DNA of 57,398 nt from JBNAVY01 sp049700195 (GCA_049700195.1 JBNAVY010000011.1:1-57398); one strand, 5' to 3'; positions 41,995 to 52,123 are shown, numbered from the stretch's first letter. Program-made: numbers and translations. The notes: a model not told the origin generated them from the letters alone.

Positions 41995-42744
41995 GTGGGA
42001 GAAATAAACAGTATACTTCTTTCATTACAATTTTTGACAAGAATACCTATACCTTTTAAACTTGATGTAAGAAAAGATAAATTTTTCAAAATGGCATCAT
42101 ATTTCCCTTTTGTTGGTTTTGTTATTGGTATTATACAACTTGGATTCTATATTATATTAAAAAATTACTTTTCCCGGGAAATTTTGATGATGATTATTGT
42201 TGCTATTTCATATATTTTGACAGGAGCAATGCATATTGACGGTCTTGCAGATACATTTGACGGTCTTTTTAGTAATAAAAACAAAGAAAATATACTTGAA
42301 ATAATGAGGGATTCAAGGCTTGGTACAAATGGAGTTTTAGCGGTTGTATTTATTATAATATTAAAAACAATGGCCTTAGCTGAAATTTCTACAAATATGA
42401 TAAATGCGGCAATTTTACTAACACCAATTATTGGACGTCTTTGTATAGTGTTTTCGATTCTTATAAGCAAGTCAGCCAGAAAAGGAGAAGGTTTGGGCGG
42501 GTTGATGTTGGGTATGGTAGGAATAAGAGAATTTTTAATTGCTTCTATAATTTCAATTTTTATAGCATATTTTATAATTTCTCTTATTACATTTATCAAA
42601 ATACTTACTCTTACGTTTTTAATTGCATTTTTATCTACAAAATATATTTCATATAAGATTGGAGGTATGACAGGGGATACTTTAGGAGCTGTTAATGAAT
42701 TATCTGAATTAAGTGTACTTTTATGCTTTTTACTTATTAAGTAA
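41995..42744 (+). CDS. cobS: Adenosylcobalamin (5'-phosphate) synthase
   Basis: Membrane enzyme joining adenosylcobinamide-GDP to alpha-ribazole or its phosphate. It has 249 residues with about six helices. The motifs are LQFLTRIPIPF near the N-terminus, HIDGLADTFDGLFS (metal-binding acidic cluster), and MRDSRLGTNGVLA. It begins at GTG 41995 with GGAG upstream. Confidence 0.95.
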   Translation: MGEINSILLSLQFLTRIPIPFKLDVRKDKFFKMASYFPFVGFVIGIIQLGFYIILKNYFSREILMMIIVAISYILTGAMHIDGLADTFDGLFSNKNKENILEIMRDSRLGTNGVLAVVFIIILKTMALAEISTNMINAAILLTPIIGRLCIVFSILISKSARKGEGLGGLMLGMVGIREFLIASIISIFIAYFIISLITFIKILTLTFLIAFLSTKYISYKIGGMTGDTLGAVNELSELSVLLCFLLIK

Positions 42745-42789
42745 ATCTTTTATAAAATTATTATATTTTAATAATAAGGAGAGAAGAAA

Positions 42790-43155
42790 ATGGATAAGGG
42801 ATTATTAATTATTGCTCATGGAAGTCGTGTTGAAGAAACTAAAGAAATTGTAGAAAAAGTAGTTGATAGGATTAAAGCTTTAAAAAAGTATAAAAGTGTA
42901 AAATACGGATTTATGGAATTTAATCAGCCTGATATAAAAGAATCAATAAAAGAATTTATAAATGAAAAGATTTACGATATTGTAGCAGTACCAATGTTTT
43001 TATTTGAAGGTATACATATAAAAGAAGATATTCCGGAAATCTTTAAAAAAGAACAGGATTTATATCCTAATTTAAAAATTAAATTTGCAAGGTCTATAGG
43101 TTATGATGAAAGAATAGCGGATATTATACTTGAAAGAGCTGAACAGGCTGATTAA
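42790..43155 (+). CDS. cbiX: Sirohydrochlorin cobaltochelatase, short form
   Basis: Inserts cobalt into sirohydrochlorin to start the anaerobic corrin pathway. The 121-residue protein is the single-domain short CbiX, half the length of two-domain chelatases, and probably acts as a dimer. The two conserved metal-site histidines are His10 (LLIIAHGSR) and His76 (EGIHIKED). It has no His-rich tail or iron-sulfur motif. GGAG precedes ATG 42790. Confidence 0.93.
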   Translation: MDKGLLIIAHGSRVEETKEIVEKVVDRIKALKKYKSVKYGFMEFNQPDIKESIKEFINEKIYDIVAVPMFLFEGIHIKEDIPEIFKKEQDLYPNLKIKFARSIGYDERIADIILERAEQAD

Positions 43156-43182
43156 TAATTTTAAAATAAAGAGGTTATTTTT

Positions 43183-43806
43183 ATGGATTATATTAAAGAT
43201 CCAAAAGAGATTGAAAGGATTAGCTTTGAAATAATAAGTAAAAATATAGGTCATAAGATTTTTAAAGAAAAAGAATTATCTATATTAAAAAGAGTTATAC
43301 ATACAACAGCAGATTTCGAATATGAGAATATTCTTAAGATTTCAGATTATGCTGTGGAAGCGGGTTTAAAGGCTTTAAAAGAAGGTTGTACAATAATAAC
43401 AGATACAAAAATGGTTGAGGCAGGTATAAATAAGAAAGCTTTGCTTTCAACAGGTGCCAAGGTAAAAACTTATATAAGCGATAAAGAAACTATAGATTTA
43501 GCAAAAAATGAAGGCATAACAAGGTCAATGGCTTCTATGATTTTGGCTTCAGAAGATAAATCGGTAAAAATATTTGCTATAGGGAATGCACCGACAGCTT
43601 TATTTAAGCTATGTGAGCTTATTAAATCTGGTAAGGCCAAACCAGAACTTATAATAGGGGTACCAGTTGGATTTGTAGGAGCTAAGGAATCGAAAGAAGA
43701 GGTTAAAAAGTTAAATATACCATATATCATAACTGAAGGAAGAAAAGGTGGCAGCAATATAGCTGCCGCTATAGTAAACGCATTGTTGTATTTGTTGCAA
43801 AGATAA
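43183..43806 (+). CDS. cbiC: Cobalt-precorrin-8 methylmutase
   Basis: Moves the methyl group from C11 to C12 to form cobyrinate. 207 residues, with the catalytic histidine in RVIHTTADF (His40) and conserved GCTIITDTKMVEAGI and PVGFVGAKESKE segments. AGAGG precedes ATG 43183; it lies 27 nt after cbiX. Confidence 0.95.
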   Translation: MDYIKDPKEIERISFEIISKNIGHKIFKEKELSILKRVIHTTADFEYENILKISDYAVEAGLKALKEGCTIITDTKMVEAGINKKALLSTGAKVKTYISDKETIDLAKNEGITRSMASMILASEDKSVKIFAIGNAPTALFKLCELIKSGKAKPELIIGVPVGFVGAKESKEEVKKLNIPYIITEGRKGGSNIAAAIVNALLYLLQR

Positions 43807-43826
43807 AATTATAAGTTGGTGAAGTT

Positions 43827-44927
43827 ATGGATGTCTATACGATTAAAGAAGGGAAAAAATTAAGGTATGGATATACCACAGGATCTTGTGCTGCTGCTGC
43901 TTCAAAAGCTTCTACATATATGCTTTTTTCAAAAAAAAGAATAAACAATGTTGAAATAGATACGCCAAAAGGATGGCATCTTAATTTGGAAGTTCTTAAT
44001 ATAAAAATAGGAGAGGATTGGGTTGAATGCGGGATAAAAAAAGATGGTGGAGATGATCCTGATGCAACTCATGGTCTTATAATTTACGCAAAAGCCGAAA
44101 GAGTTAATGAAAAAGTAATAGAAATTACAGGAGGAGAAGGTGTTGGGATAGTTACAAAACCAGGTCTTCCGGTTTCTATTGGAAAACCTGCAATCAATCC
44201 TGTTCCAATGTCAATGATACTTCATGAAGTAAAAAGTGTATTGCCTGAAGGAGAAGGAGTACGGATTACTATATCTGTGCCAGAAGGTAAAGAAGTTGCA
44301 AAAAAAACATTTAACCCAAGGCTAGGTATTGTTGGTGGAATATCAATTTTAGGGACATCTGGAATAGTAGAACCTATGTCTGAAGATGCATTAAAAGCTT
44401 CTCTTGAAATTGAACTTTCAATTTTATCTGCTGAAGGTTATAAAAAAGTTGTTTTTGCACCAGGAAATTATGGAAAAGATTATGCAATAAAAACGGGTAT
44501 AGAAGATAGGTTAATAATATCATATGGTAATTTTCTGGGGTTTATGCTTGAAAAAGCTGTTCAATATAAATTTACTCATGTTGTTATAGCAGGTCATATA
44601 GGGAAACTTGTAAAAGTTGCGGCAGGAATTTTTAATACGCATAGTCATGTTGCAGATGCAAGAGCGGAGATAATGTCTTCATATGCTGCTTATTTTGGTT
44701 CTACTCACGATACATTTAATAAAGTATTTAATTCTAATACAACAGAAGAAGCATTAGATATAATTGAGAGCTCAGGGATAGACATTACTGGTTTTTCAAA
44801 GTTTATTGCTGATAGAGTGTATGAGAAATGTATGCAATATGTTTACAATGAATTAAAAATCGAAGTACATCTACTATCACTGAAAAGAGGAATTATAGCA
44901 AAAGCAGGTGATAAAATAGAATGGTGA
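43827..44927 (+). CDS. cbiD: Cobalt-precorrin-5B C1-methyltransferase
   Basis: SAM-dependent C1 methylation in the anaerobic series. Despite being a methyltransferase it lacks the CbiF-type fold. LRYGYTTGSCAAAASKA is the N-terminal signature, followed by KKDGGDDPDATHG and GTSGIVEPMSEDAL. 366 residues. Its end overlaps cbiE by 7 nt. Confidence 0.95.
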   Translation: MDVYTIKEGKKLRYGYTTGSCAAAASKASTYMLFSKKRINNVEIDTPKGWHLNLEVLNIKIGEDWVECGIKKDGGDDPDATHGLIIYAKAERVNEKVIEITGGEGVGIVTKPGLPVSIGKPAINPVPMSMILHEVKSVLPEGEGVRITISVPEGKEVAKKTFNPRLGIVGGISILGTSGIVEPMSEDALKASLEIELSILSAEGYKKVVFAPGNYGKDYAIKTGIEDRLIISYGNFLGFMLEKAVQYKFTHVVIAGHIGKLVKVAAGIFNTHSHVADARAEIMSSYAAYFGSTHDTFNKVFNSNTTEEALDIIESSGIDITGFSKFIADRVYEKCMQYVYNELKIEVHLLSLKRGIIAKAGDKIEW

Positions 44928-45532
44928 CTATAGTAGGAGTTGGTCCTGGGAATATAATGTTAGTTACACCTTATGCAATAGAAAAAATAAGCAAAGCTGA
45001 TCTTTTGGTGGGAGGGAAACGGCATTTAGATGAGTTTTTTTATATTAAATGCGAAAAAATAGCCATTGATTCAAAAATAGATTATTCAAAAATATTAAAA
45101 CATAGTGGGAACATAGTTATTTTAGCTTCAGGAGATCCATTTTTATATGGAATAGCAGAAGTCATATTAAGATATATAGACAAAGATCAAGTTGAAGTAG
45201 TACCTGGAATAAGCTCTGTACAATATTTATGTTCACAACTTAAAATTTCATTTGAAGATTTAAAAGTAGTAAGTTTGCATGGCAAAGATTATGATATTAT
45301 AAAAGTTCTCAAAGAAAATAAAAAAGTAGCAGTCTTTACTGACAATGTACACACACCTCAATTTATTGCAAAAACGCTTTTAAATAATAACTATACTTTT
45401 GTTAATATTCATATAGGTGAAAATTTATCCTATGAAAATGAAAAGATTTATTTATATAACGTTAAAGAGCTGGCAAATGAAAGAAAAGAATTTGAATTAA
45501 ATACAGTGGTGATAACATGTGGAGATATTTAA
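44921..45532 (+). CDS. cbiE: Cobalt-precorrin-7 C5-methyltransferase
   Basis: Tetrapyrrole methylase, 203 residues, with the SAM/substrate motifs TIVGVGPGN at the N-terminus and ILASGDPFLYG in the middle. It is a separate polypeptide from cbiT, whereas some bacteria fuse the two as CobL; here they overlap by 16 nt, so coupled synthesis is likely. Confidence 0.94.
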   Translation: MVTIVGVGPGNIMLVTPYAIEKISKADLLVGGKRHLDEFFYIKCEKIAIDSKIDYSKILKHSGNIVILASGDPFLYGIAEVILRYIDKDQVEVVPGISSVQYLCSQLKISFEDLKVVSLHGKDYDIIKVLKENKKVAVFTDNVHTPQFIAKTLLNNNYTFVNIHIGENLSYENEKIYLYNVKELANERKEFELNTVVITCGDI

Positions 45533-46101
45533 CTTCAGGTATACCAGATGAAAATTTTATAAGAGGGAATATACCAATGACAAAAGAAGAAATAAGAACT
45601 TTGTCAATATCTAAATTAAGATTGGGAGAAAAAGATATTATTTGGGATATTGGTGCTGGAACAGGATCCTTATCTATTGAAGCTGCTTTAATAGCAAAGG
45701 CTGGTACTGTCTATTCAATAGAAAAAGAAGCAGAAGCTATAAATCTTATAAAAAAAAATATAGAAAAATTTAATGTTAAAAATGTTTTTACAATATTTAA
45801 AGAAGCACCGGAAGCTTTAGAAGATTTACCTTCTCCTGACAGGATTTTTATTGGTGGAACAGGGGAAAAAATGTATGATGTATTTGAATGTGTTAAAGTG
45901 AAGTTAAAAACAAATGGCATAATTGTAATCAATAGTATTACTTTGGATACTGCATATAATGCTGAAAAATATTTTAAAGACAAAGGCTTTAAAGTAGAAA
46001 CCATATGTGTAAATATATCAGTTTCAAAAGAAGCCGGTAATAAAACAATGATGAAAGCAAGAAATCCTGTATACATAATTTCTGTGAAAAATGAGGGATA
46101 A
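45517..46101 (+). CDS. cbiT: Cobalt-precorrin-6B C15-methyltransferase (decarboxylating)
   Basis: Class I methyltransferase, 194 residues, that methylates C15 and removes the C12 acetate carboxyl. SAM-binding motif IIWDIGAGTGSLSIEAA; conserved DRIFIGGTGEKM follows. The start region GIPDENFIRGNIPMTKEEIR matches the family. ATG 45517 lies inside cbiE; the stop is 1 nt before the cbiL start. Confidence 0.95.
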   Translation: MWRYLTSGIPDENFIRGNIPMTKEEIRTLSISKLRLGEKDIIWDIGAGTGSLSIEAALIAKAGTVYSIEKEAEAINLIKKNIEKFNVKNVFTIFKEAPEALEDLPSPDRIFIGGTGEKMYDVFECVKVKLKTNGIIVINSITLDTAYNAEKYFKDKGFKVETICVNISVSKEAGNKTMMKARNPVYIISVKNEG

Positions 46102-46102
46102 A

Positions 46103-46783
46103 ATGGCTATATTATATGGAATTGGTGTAGGACCAGGTGATAAAGATCTTATTACTTTAAAAGCAATCAAAATATTGCAAAAAGTAGATATTGTTATTGC
46201 ACCTTCTAGTAAAGGAGAAGAAAGTATTGCCTTTGAGATCGCAAAACCATATATAAATTGTCAAGTAATATTTATGGAATTTCCAATGACGTATTTAAAA
46301 CAAGAATTAAAACAAAAATGGCAGGATAATATTAATCAAATAAAAGCTTTACTTGATACAGGCAAAGACGTAGCTTTTATAACATTAGGGGACCCGATGA
46401 TATACAGTACATATATTTATATTTTAAAAGGTATAAAAGGCTATAAAGTTGAAACAATACCGGGAATAACTTCTTATAGTGGGGCAGCATCAGCAGCTAA
46501 TATACCTATTGCAGAAGGGCAGGATCCTTTTGCTGTTATACCTTCGGGTAATATTGAAGATATAAAAAAAATATTAAATATTTTTGACAATGTTATTTTA
46601 ATGAAAATTACAAAGAAATACAGTGAAATAGTAAAGTTATTACATGAAGAAAATTTTACAGGTAAACTTATAATAAAAACAGGACATGAGGATGAAATAA
46701 TATCATCTAATTTTGAAGAATATATTGACACAAGTATAAGTTATTTATCACTGATAATAGCAAAGAAGGTGAGAAAAGATTGA
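46103..46783 (+). CDS. cbiL: Cobalt-precorrin-2 C20-methyltransferase
   Basis: Tetrapyrrole methylase, 226 residues. Motifs YGIGVGPGDKDLITLKA and FITLGDPMIYSTYIYI are diagnostic of CbiL. The start is ATG 46103, one base after the cbiT stop, with GAGGG upstream; the earlier in-frame ATG at 46091 lies within cbiT before the ribosome site. Confidence 0.95.
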   Translation: MAILYGIGVGPGDKDLITLKAIKILQKVDIVIAPSSKGEESIAFEIAKPYINCQVIFMEFPMTYLKQELKQKWQDNINQIKALLDTGKDVAFITLGDPMIYSTYIYILKGIKGYKVETIPGITSYSGAASAANIPIAEGQDPFAVIPSGNIEDIKKILNIFDNVILMKITKKYSEIVKLLHEENFTGKLIIKTGHEDEIISSNFEEYIDTSISYLSLIIAKKVRKD

Positions 46784-47535
46784 TATATTTTATAGGTGCT
46801 GGGCCAGGAGATGCTGAACTTATAACATTAAAAGCTGTAAATATTATAAAAAGATGTCAGATAGTAATTTATGCAGGTTCTCTAGTAAACAAAGAAATAC
46901 TTAAATATGCTGATAATAAAGCAAATATATACAACAGTGCAATTATGAATTTAGAAGAAATAATTAATATAATGCAAGAATCAAACGAAAAAGGGCTAAA
47001 CGTAGCAAGGCTTCATACTGGAGATCCATCTATTTATAGTGCTATAAATGAGCAGATGATAGAACTAAAAAAAAGAAATATAGAATTTGAAGTTATACCT
47101 GGAGTTAGTTCTTTTTCCGCAGCAGCGGCTTCTTTAAAAAAAGAACTAACCATACCAGAAATAACGCAAACTGTTATTTTAACAAGATTAAGCGGTAAAA
47201 CAACAGTGCCAGAAAGAGAAAAACTTTCTGATCTAGCAAAACATAAAGCTACCATGGCTATTTTTTTAAGTATACAAGAAATTAATAAAGTAGTAAACGA
47301 ATTAAAAAAAGGGTACGAAAACCAGACTCCTGTAGCAGTAATATATAAAGCGAGTTGGGATGATCAAGTAATTATTGAAGGCACTCTTGAAAATATTGTA
47401 AAAAAAGTAGAAGATAAAAAAATTACAAAAACAGCAATGATATTAGTCGGTGATTTTTTAAAAGAAATAAATGTGTATTCAAAATTATACAGCAAAGAAT
47501 TTTATCATGAATTTAGGGAGAAGGACAAAATATGA
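46780..47535 (+). CDS. cbiF: Cobalt-precorrin-4 C11-methyltransferase
   Basis: Tetrapyrrole methylase, 251 residues. YFIGAGPGDAELITLKA and the family-specific YAGSLVN are at the N-terminus; ARLHTGDPSIYSA follows in the middle. It begins at TTG 46780, overlapping the cbiL stop by 4 nt, and ends overlapping cbiG by 4 nt. Confidence 0.95.
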   Translation: MIYFIGAGPGDAELITLKAVNIIKRCQIVIYAGSLVNKEILKYADNKANIYNSAIMNLEEIINIMQESNEKGLNVARLHTGDPSIYSAINEQMIELKKRNIEFEVIPGVSSFSAAAASLKKELTIPEITQTVILTRLSGKTTVPEREKLSDLAKHKATMAIFLSIQEINKVVNELKKGYENQTPVAVIYKASWDDQVIIEGTLENIVKKVEDKKITKTAMILVGDFLKEINVYSKLYSKEFYHEFREKDKI

Positions 47536-48572
47536 AAATTGCTGTGATTGGTATTACAAAAAATGCTGCATTTATTGCAAATGAATTAGGTAAGAGGTTA
47601 AAAGGGGATGTCTATGTAAAAGAGAAATATGCTTATAATAATAATTATTTAATAGAAGGTGAATTTATAGATTTTGTACACAAAATTTTTAATGATTATG
47701 AAGGCTTTATATTTGTAATGGCTGCCGGAATAGTTGTTAGATCAATTGCTGGAGTAATAAAGGATAAATATAAAGATCCAGCAGTTGTCGTAATAGATGA
47801 AAAAGGTAAATATGCTATAAGTCTTTTATCTGGGCATGTTGGACGTGCAAATGAATTATGCTATAAAGCAGCTAAAGCAATTGGAGCAATTCCAGTAATA
47901 ACAACAGCAACGGATATTGAAAAAGTTCCCGCTATAGATATAATCGCAAGAGATTTTAAATATTATATTGAAAATGAAAAAGACTTAAAAAAAATAAGTT
48001 CTGCATTTGTTAATGGAGAAAATGTAAGATTTATTTTTGAGGAGCAATCTAAACTGATAAAAAAATTAGAAAAGCATATAAATAATGATTTTAATGGTAA
48101 TGCAGATGCTTTTGTATATATAACAGAAAAAGAAATTGATGTTATAGATAATAAACCTTTTATTATTTTAAGGCCTAAAAATATAGTTATTGGAATTGGG
48201 TGTAAAAAAGACATATCTGGTACTTTTTTAATTGATTTTGTCAAAGAAGCATTTAGAACTTTAAAATTAAGCTTAAATAGTGTAAAAGCTATTGGAACTA
48301 TAGATATAAAAAAAGATGAAAAAGGAATTAAAGAGTTGTCTGAATTTTTAGATGCGCCAATAAAATATTTTTCTAAAGAAGAACTCAAAAAAGTAGAAGA
48401 TAAATTTCCTGTTTCAGATTTTGTTTTTCATACAGTTGGTGTGGGAAGTGTTGCAAGGCCATCAGCTTATTTATTGAGTAATAATGGCAAGGAAATTGTT
48501 TATTTAAAAAAAGATGGGATTACTGTTGCGTTATATAAAATTGAAGAGGAGGGGAAAGATGGGATGGGTTAA
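47532..48572 (+). CDS. cbiG: Cobalt-precorrin-5A hydrolase
   Basis: Opens the delta-lactone of cobalt-precorrin-5A, releasing acetaldehyde. The 346 residues contain the three CbiG parts: N-terminal (VMAAGIVVRSIAG, LLSGHVGRANEL), middle (ATDIEKVPAIDIIA) and C-terminal (IVIGIGCKKD; HTVGVGSVARPSAYL). It overlaps cbiF by 4 nt and cbiH by 14 nt. Confidence 0.94.
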   Translation: MKIAVIGITKNAAFIANELGKRLKGDVYVKEKYAYNNNYLIEGEFIDFVHKIFNDYEGFIFVMAAGIVVRSIAGVIKDKYKDPAVVVIDEKGKYAISLLSGHVGRANELCYKAAKAIGAIPVITTATDIEKVPAIDIIARDFKYYIENEKDLKKISSAFVNGENVRFIFEEQSKLIKKLEKHINNDFNGNADAFVYITEKEIDVIDNKPFIILRPKNIVIGIGCKKDISGTFLIDFVKEAFRTLKLSLNSVKAIGTIDIKKDEKGIKELSEFLDAPIKYFSKEELKKVEDKFPVSDFVFHTVGVGSVARPSAYLLSNNGKEIVYLKKDGITVALYKIEEEGKDGMG

Positions 48573-49290
48573 GGTTGTTGGGATAGGGCCAGGAGATTTA
48601 AATGAAATGACATTAAAAGCATATAACTGTCTAAGAGAATGTGAAGTTATAGTCGGATATACTACTTATATAAATTTAATAAAATCAATTATTTTGGATA
48701 AAAAGATAATAACTTCAGGGATGAGAGATGAAGTTAAAAGATGTAGACAAGCATTAAATCTAGCGTCACAAGGTAAAAAAGTATGCATTATTTCTAGTGG
48801 TGATGCAGGCATATATGGTATGGCTGGACTTATATATGAAATTGCACATAAAGAAAACTTAAATATACAAATAGAAGTAATTGCAGGTGTTACTGCTCTT
48901 AGCTCTGCTGCAGCGATTTTAGGTGCACCTATAATGCAGGATTTTGCAGCTATAAGCCTATCCGATCATTTAATTCCTTGGATTCAGATAGAAAAAAGAT
49001 TAACACTTTCAGCCAAAGCTGATCTTGTAATTGTAATATATAATCCTAAAAGCAGTGAAAGGCCTGATAATTTAAGCAAGGCAGTAAATATTCTTTTAAA
49101 ATATAAAAGTCCCAATACTCCTGTTGGTATAGTAAAAAATATTAAACGGCCCAAAGAAGAATCAATTATTACAGCTTTAGAAGATGTTATAAATTATGAA
49201 ATTGATATGAGAACAACTTTAATAGTAGGAAATAAAAGCACGTATGTAAAGTATGGTAAGATGGTTACTTTGAGGGGATATGCCTTATGA
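48559..49290 (+). CDS. cbiH: Cobalt-precorrin-3 C17-methyltransferase
   Basis: Ring-contracting tetrapyrrole methylase, 243 residues. VVGIGPGDLNEMTLKA is followed by VGYTTYINLI and IISSGDAGIYGMAGL, typical of CbiH/CobJ. I chose ATG 48559 because GGAGGGG lies just upstream; the longer frame from 48514 would run further into cbiG. It ends with a 4-nt overlap with cbiJ. Confidence 0.95.
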   Translation: MGWVKVVGIGPGDLNEMTLKAYNCLRECEVIVGYTTYINLIKSIILDKKIITSGMRDEVKRCRQALNLASQGKKVCIISSGDAGIYGMAGLIYEIAHKENLNIQIEVIAGVTALSSAAAILGAPIMQDFAAISLSDHLIPWIQIEKRLTLSAKADLVIVIYNPKSSERPDNLSKAVNILLKYKSPNTPVGIVKNIKRPKEESIITALEDVINYEIDMRTTLIVGNKSTYVKYGKMVTLRGYAL

Positions 49291-50036
49291 TATTATTATT
49301 AGCTGGCACAAAAGATGGCAGAGAAATTGCAGAGAAATTAAAAAGAAAAGGAATAAGTACTATTATAAGTACAGTTACTGATTATGGAGCGAGCTTATTA
49401 AATGATTCTTTTATAGTTCATAGTGGTGCTTTAAATGAACAAGGACTTATCAAATTTATAATCGAAAATAAAATAGAATGTTTAATTGATGCTACTCATC
49501 CCTTTGCAAAAAATGCAAGTATAAATACAATTAATGCATGTAAAAAAACTGGAATAGATTATATCAGGTATGAGAGAGAAAGTGTTTATGATGACAGTTG
49601 TATAATGGTAGAAAATTATGATGAAGCAGTAAATAAATGCATGTCTTTTAAAAATATTTTTCTTACAATAGGTAGCAAAAATCTTGAGAAATTTAAAGTT
49701 CTTTTAGATATGCAGAAAAATTTGACTGCAAGAGTACTACCTTTAAGTAGCGTTATAAAAATTTGCGAAGAAGCAGGGTTTACACCTAAAAATATTATAG
49801 GCATGGAAGGACCTTTTACTAAGGAATTAAACTATTATATGTTTAAAGAAAAGAAAGCAGAAGTTGTTGTAACAAAGGAAAGTGGAAATACAGGAGGGGT
49901 TGTAGAAAAAATAGAAGCTGCAAAAATGCTTAATATTCCAATTATTGTTATTAAGAGACCTGTTATTGATTATCCAATTATTTTTTCAAGTATTGACAAT
50001 TTAGTAAATGAGGTGTCTTATCGTGGATATAAATAA
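49287..50036 (+). CDS. cbiJ: Cobalt-precorrin-6A reductase
   Basis: Reduces the corrin macrocycle using a nicotinamide cofactor. 249 residues. LLLAGTKDGREIAEKLKR is the N-terminal nucleotide-binding segment; DATHPFAKNAS and VVTKESGNTGGVVEKIEAA are characteristic of the CbiJ/CobK family. It completes the ring-building set; its end overlaps hemA. Confidence 0.94.
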   Translation: MILLLAGTKDGREIAEKLKRKGISTIISTVTDYGASLLNDSFIVHSGALNEQGLIKFIIENKIECLIDATHPFAKNASINTINACKKTGIDYIRYERESVYDDSCIMVENYDEAVNKCMSFKNIFLTIGSKNLEKFKVLLDMQKNLTARVLPLSSVIKICEEAGFTPKNIIGMEGPFTKELNYYMFKEKKAEVVVTKESGNTGGVVEKIEAAKMLNIPIIVIKRPVIDYPIIFSSIDNLVNEVSYRGYK

Positions 50037-51207
50037 TATCAAAATGGTAGGGATAGATAAAGATGCTTCGTTAGAAATAAGAGAAAAAGCTTATATAAAA
50101 GATATAATCTCTGCTTTAAAATATTTCAAGAGTATTGGACTAGAAGAAGTTGTTATATTGTCTACATGTAATAGGACAGAAGTTTATTTTTATTCAGAAA
50201 TTTTTACGATTGAAGAAATAAAAAAGTATTTCATTGATTATTTTTCTTTAGAAGAAAATGATTTAAAATTTATAAAAGAATTTTATGGTATAATGGCTGT
50301 TTTACATTTGTTTAGAGTTTCTTGCGGGTTAGAGTCCATGGTTGTAGGAGAAGATCAGATTTTAGCTCAGGTTAAAGAATCAATAAGTATTGCTCAACAA
50401 TGTAATACAGCGGGGAAGTTATTTTTTAAACTTTTCAGAGAAGCTATTACACTTGGGAAAAGAGTACGAACAGAAACTGGGATTAAAGATTTAGCATTGT
50501 CAATAAGTTATATTGCAATTAAATTTGTTCAAAAAGTTTTTGGCAATATTGAAGGGAAAAAAGCATTTGTTATAGGTACAGGTGAAATGGGGCAGAAAGC
50601 CATTAAAAATCTAATAGATAAAGGTGCTGCTGTTTATATAACTAATAGAACAATATCAAAAGCTTACACAATAAAGAAAGAATTTACTCAGATTACTGTT
50701 GTACCATATGAAGAAAAATATAAACACATAACTGACAGCCAAATAGTAATAAGTGCAACAAATGCACCACATTATACAATTAATAAAGAAAAATTTAAAG
50801 ATGTTTTTAGGGGTCAGAAGATTTGTATGATAGATATTGCTGTTCCCAGAGATATTGATCCTGAAATAAGCAGTTTTAAAGGTGTATATTTGTATACTAT
50901 TGACGATCTTAAAAAAACAGCGGAAGAAAACCAGAAAGAAAGAGATTTTATAGTAAAAATTATAGAAAAAAGAATAGAAGAAGAAATTTATGAATTTCAA
51001 AAGTGGTTTGATAGTTTAAAAATAGAAAAAGACATAATAAAAATTAATGAATATGCATTTGAAGTTTACAATTCAGAATATGAACGAATAAAAAATAAAC
51101 TTAATATTTTATCAGAAAAAGATAAGATAAATATAAAAACCGCTTTAAAAAGAGTAGCAGAAAAGATGGCAAACAGAATGATAAGTGATTTAAAAGAGAA
51201 TATTTAA
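50023..51207 (+). CDS. hemA: Glutamyl-tRNA reductase
   Basis: First committed step of C5-route tetrapyrrole synthesis: glutamyl-tRNA to glutamate-1-semialdehyde. The catalytic thiol is Cys49 in LSTCNRTEVY; GLESMVVGEDQILAQVK and the NADP-binding FVIGTGEMGQKA follow, then the C-terminal dimer helix. I prefer GTG 50023, 7 nt after GAGGTG; an ATG at 50008 precedes that site. 394 residues. It overlaps cbiJ by 14 nt and is thus under the cobalamin riboswitch. Confidence 0.95.
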   Translation: MDINNIKMVGIDKDASLEIREKAYIKDIISALKYFKSIGLEEVVILSTCNRTEVYFYSEIFTIEEIKKYFIDYFSLEENDLKFIKEFYGIMAVLHLFRVSCGLESMVVGEDQILAQVKESISIAQQCNTAGKLFFKLFREAITLGKRVRTETGIKDLALSISYIAIKFVQKVFGNIEGKKAFVIGTGEMGQKAIKNLIDKGAAVYITNRTISKAYTIKKEFTQITVVPYEEKYKHITDSQIVISATNAPHYTINKEKFKDVFRGQKICMIDIAVPRDIDPEISSFKGVYLYTIDDLKKTAEENQKERDFIVKIIEKRIEEEIYEFQKWFDSLKIEKDIIKINEYAFEVYNSEYERIKNKLNILSEKDKINIKTALKRVAEKMANRMISDLKENI

Positions 51208-51226
51208 TAAAAGATAGGGGTCAAAA

Positions 51227-52123
51227 ATGCAGAGGCTAATAAAAGTAGGCACTAGATCAAGCGAATTAGCTTTAATTCAAACACAAAAAGTTATTAATGC
51301 AATAAAAAGTATTAGTGATGAATTTAAATTTGAAATAGTAAAGATTAAAACAAAAGGAGATTTACTTTCAAATTTAAATATAAAAGACATAGGTGGGAAA
51401 GGAGTTTTTGTTAAAGAGATTGAAAAAGCTTTATTAAATAAAGAGATTGATATTGCTGTTCACAGCATGAAAGATATGCCATATGAAACACCAGATACAC
51501 TAAAAATATTTCCAGTTTTAAAAAGAGATGATCCAAGGGATGTTTTCATATCCAAAGCTCATAATAAATTTTTAGATTTAAATAAAGGTTCAAAAATAGG
51601 AACAAGTAGCCTTAGAAGGCAAGATCAGCTTATAAAACTAAGAAGCGATATAGAGTTTGTGCCTATTAGAGGTAATATAGGTACAAGAATAAACAAAATG
51701 TATGATATGGATTTAGATGGTATTATATTGGCTGCAGCAGGTCTTAATAGATTAGAAATACAAGATATTGCTACTGAATATTTTTCTGTGGAAGATATTG
51801 TACCTTCACCTTGTCAGGGAATCTTGTGTGTAGAAATCAGAGAAGATTTTCAGGATATTTTTTATAGATTTTATGAAAGTATTATTGATGAAAAGACTAA
51901 TTATCAGGCTTTAATTGAACGAAAATTATTAAAAATTTTCGGAGCAGATTGCAAAACTTCCTTTGGAGCTTATGCAGATTTAAAACAAACTAATATAGGA
52001 GAACAATTAGAAATAAGAGTTTTTTATAAAAAGGGTCAAAAAGTTTTTAACAGTTTTATTATTGGCTCAGTCGAAGAATCTGATAAAATGATAAATATAC
52101 TTTTCAATAATTTTGGAGGTTAA
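51227..52123 (+). CDS. hemC: Porphobilinogen deaminase (hydroxymethylbilane synthase)
   Basis: Polymerises four porphobilinogens to hydroxymethylbilane. The dipyrromethane cofactor is attached at Cys242 in FGADCKTSFGAYA. Other motifs: VGTRSSELALIQT, DIAVHSMKDMP, GTSSLRRQ, VPIRGNIGTR. 298 residues. It lies 19 nt after hemA and 2 nt before the cobA-hemD fusion. Confidence 0.96.
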   Translation: MQRLIKVGTRSSELALIQTQKVINAIKSISDEFKFEIVKIKTKGDLLSNLNIKDIGGKGVFVKEIEKALLNKEIDIAVHSMKDMPYETPDTLKIFPVLKRDDPRDVFISKAHNKFLDLNKGSKIGTSSLRRQDQLIKLRSDIEFVPIRGNIGTRINKMYDMDLDGIILAAAGLNRLEIQDIATEYFSVEDIVPSPCQGILCVEIREDFQDIFYRFYESIIDEKTNYQALIERKLLKIFGADCKTSFGAYADLKQTNIGEQLEIRVFYKKGQKVFNSFIIGSVEESDKMINILFNNFGG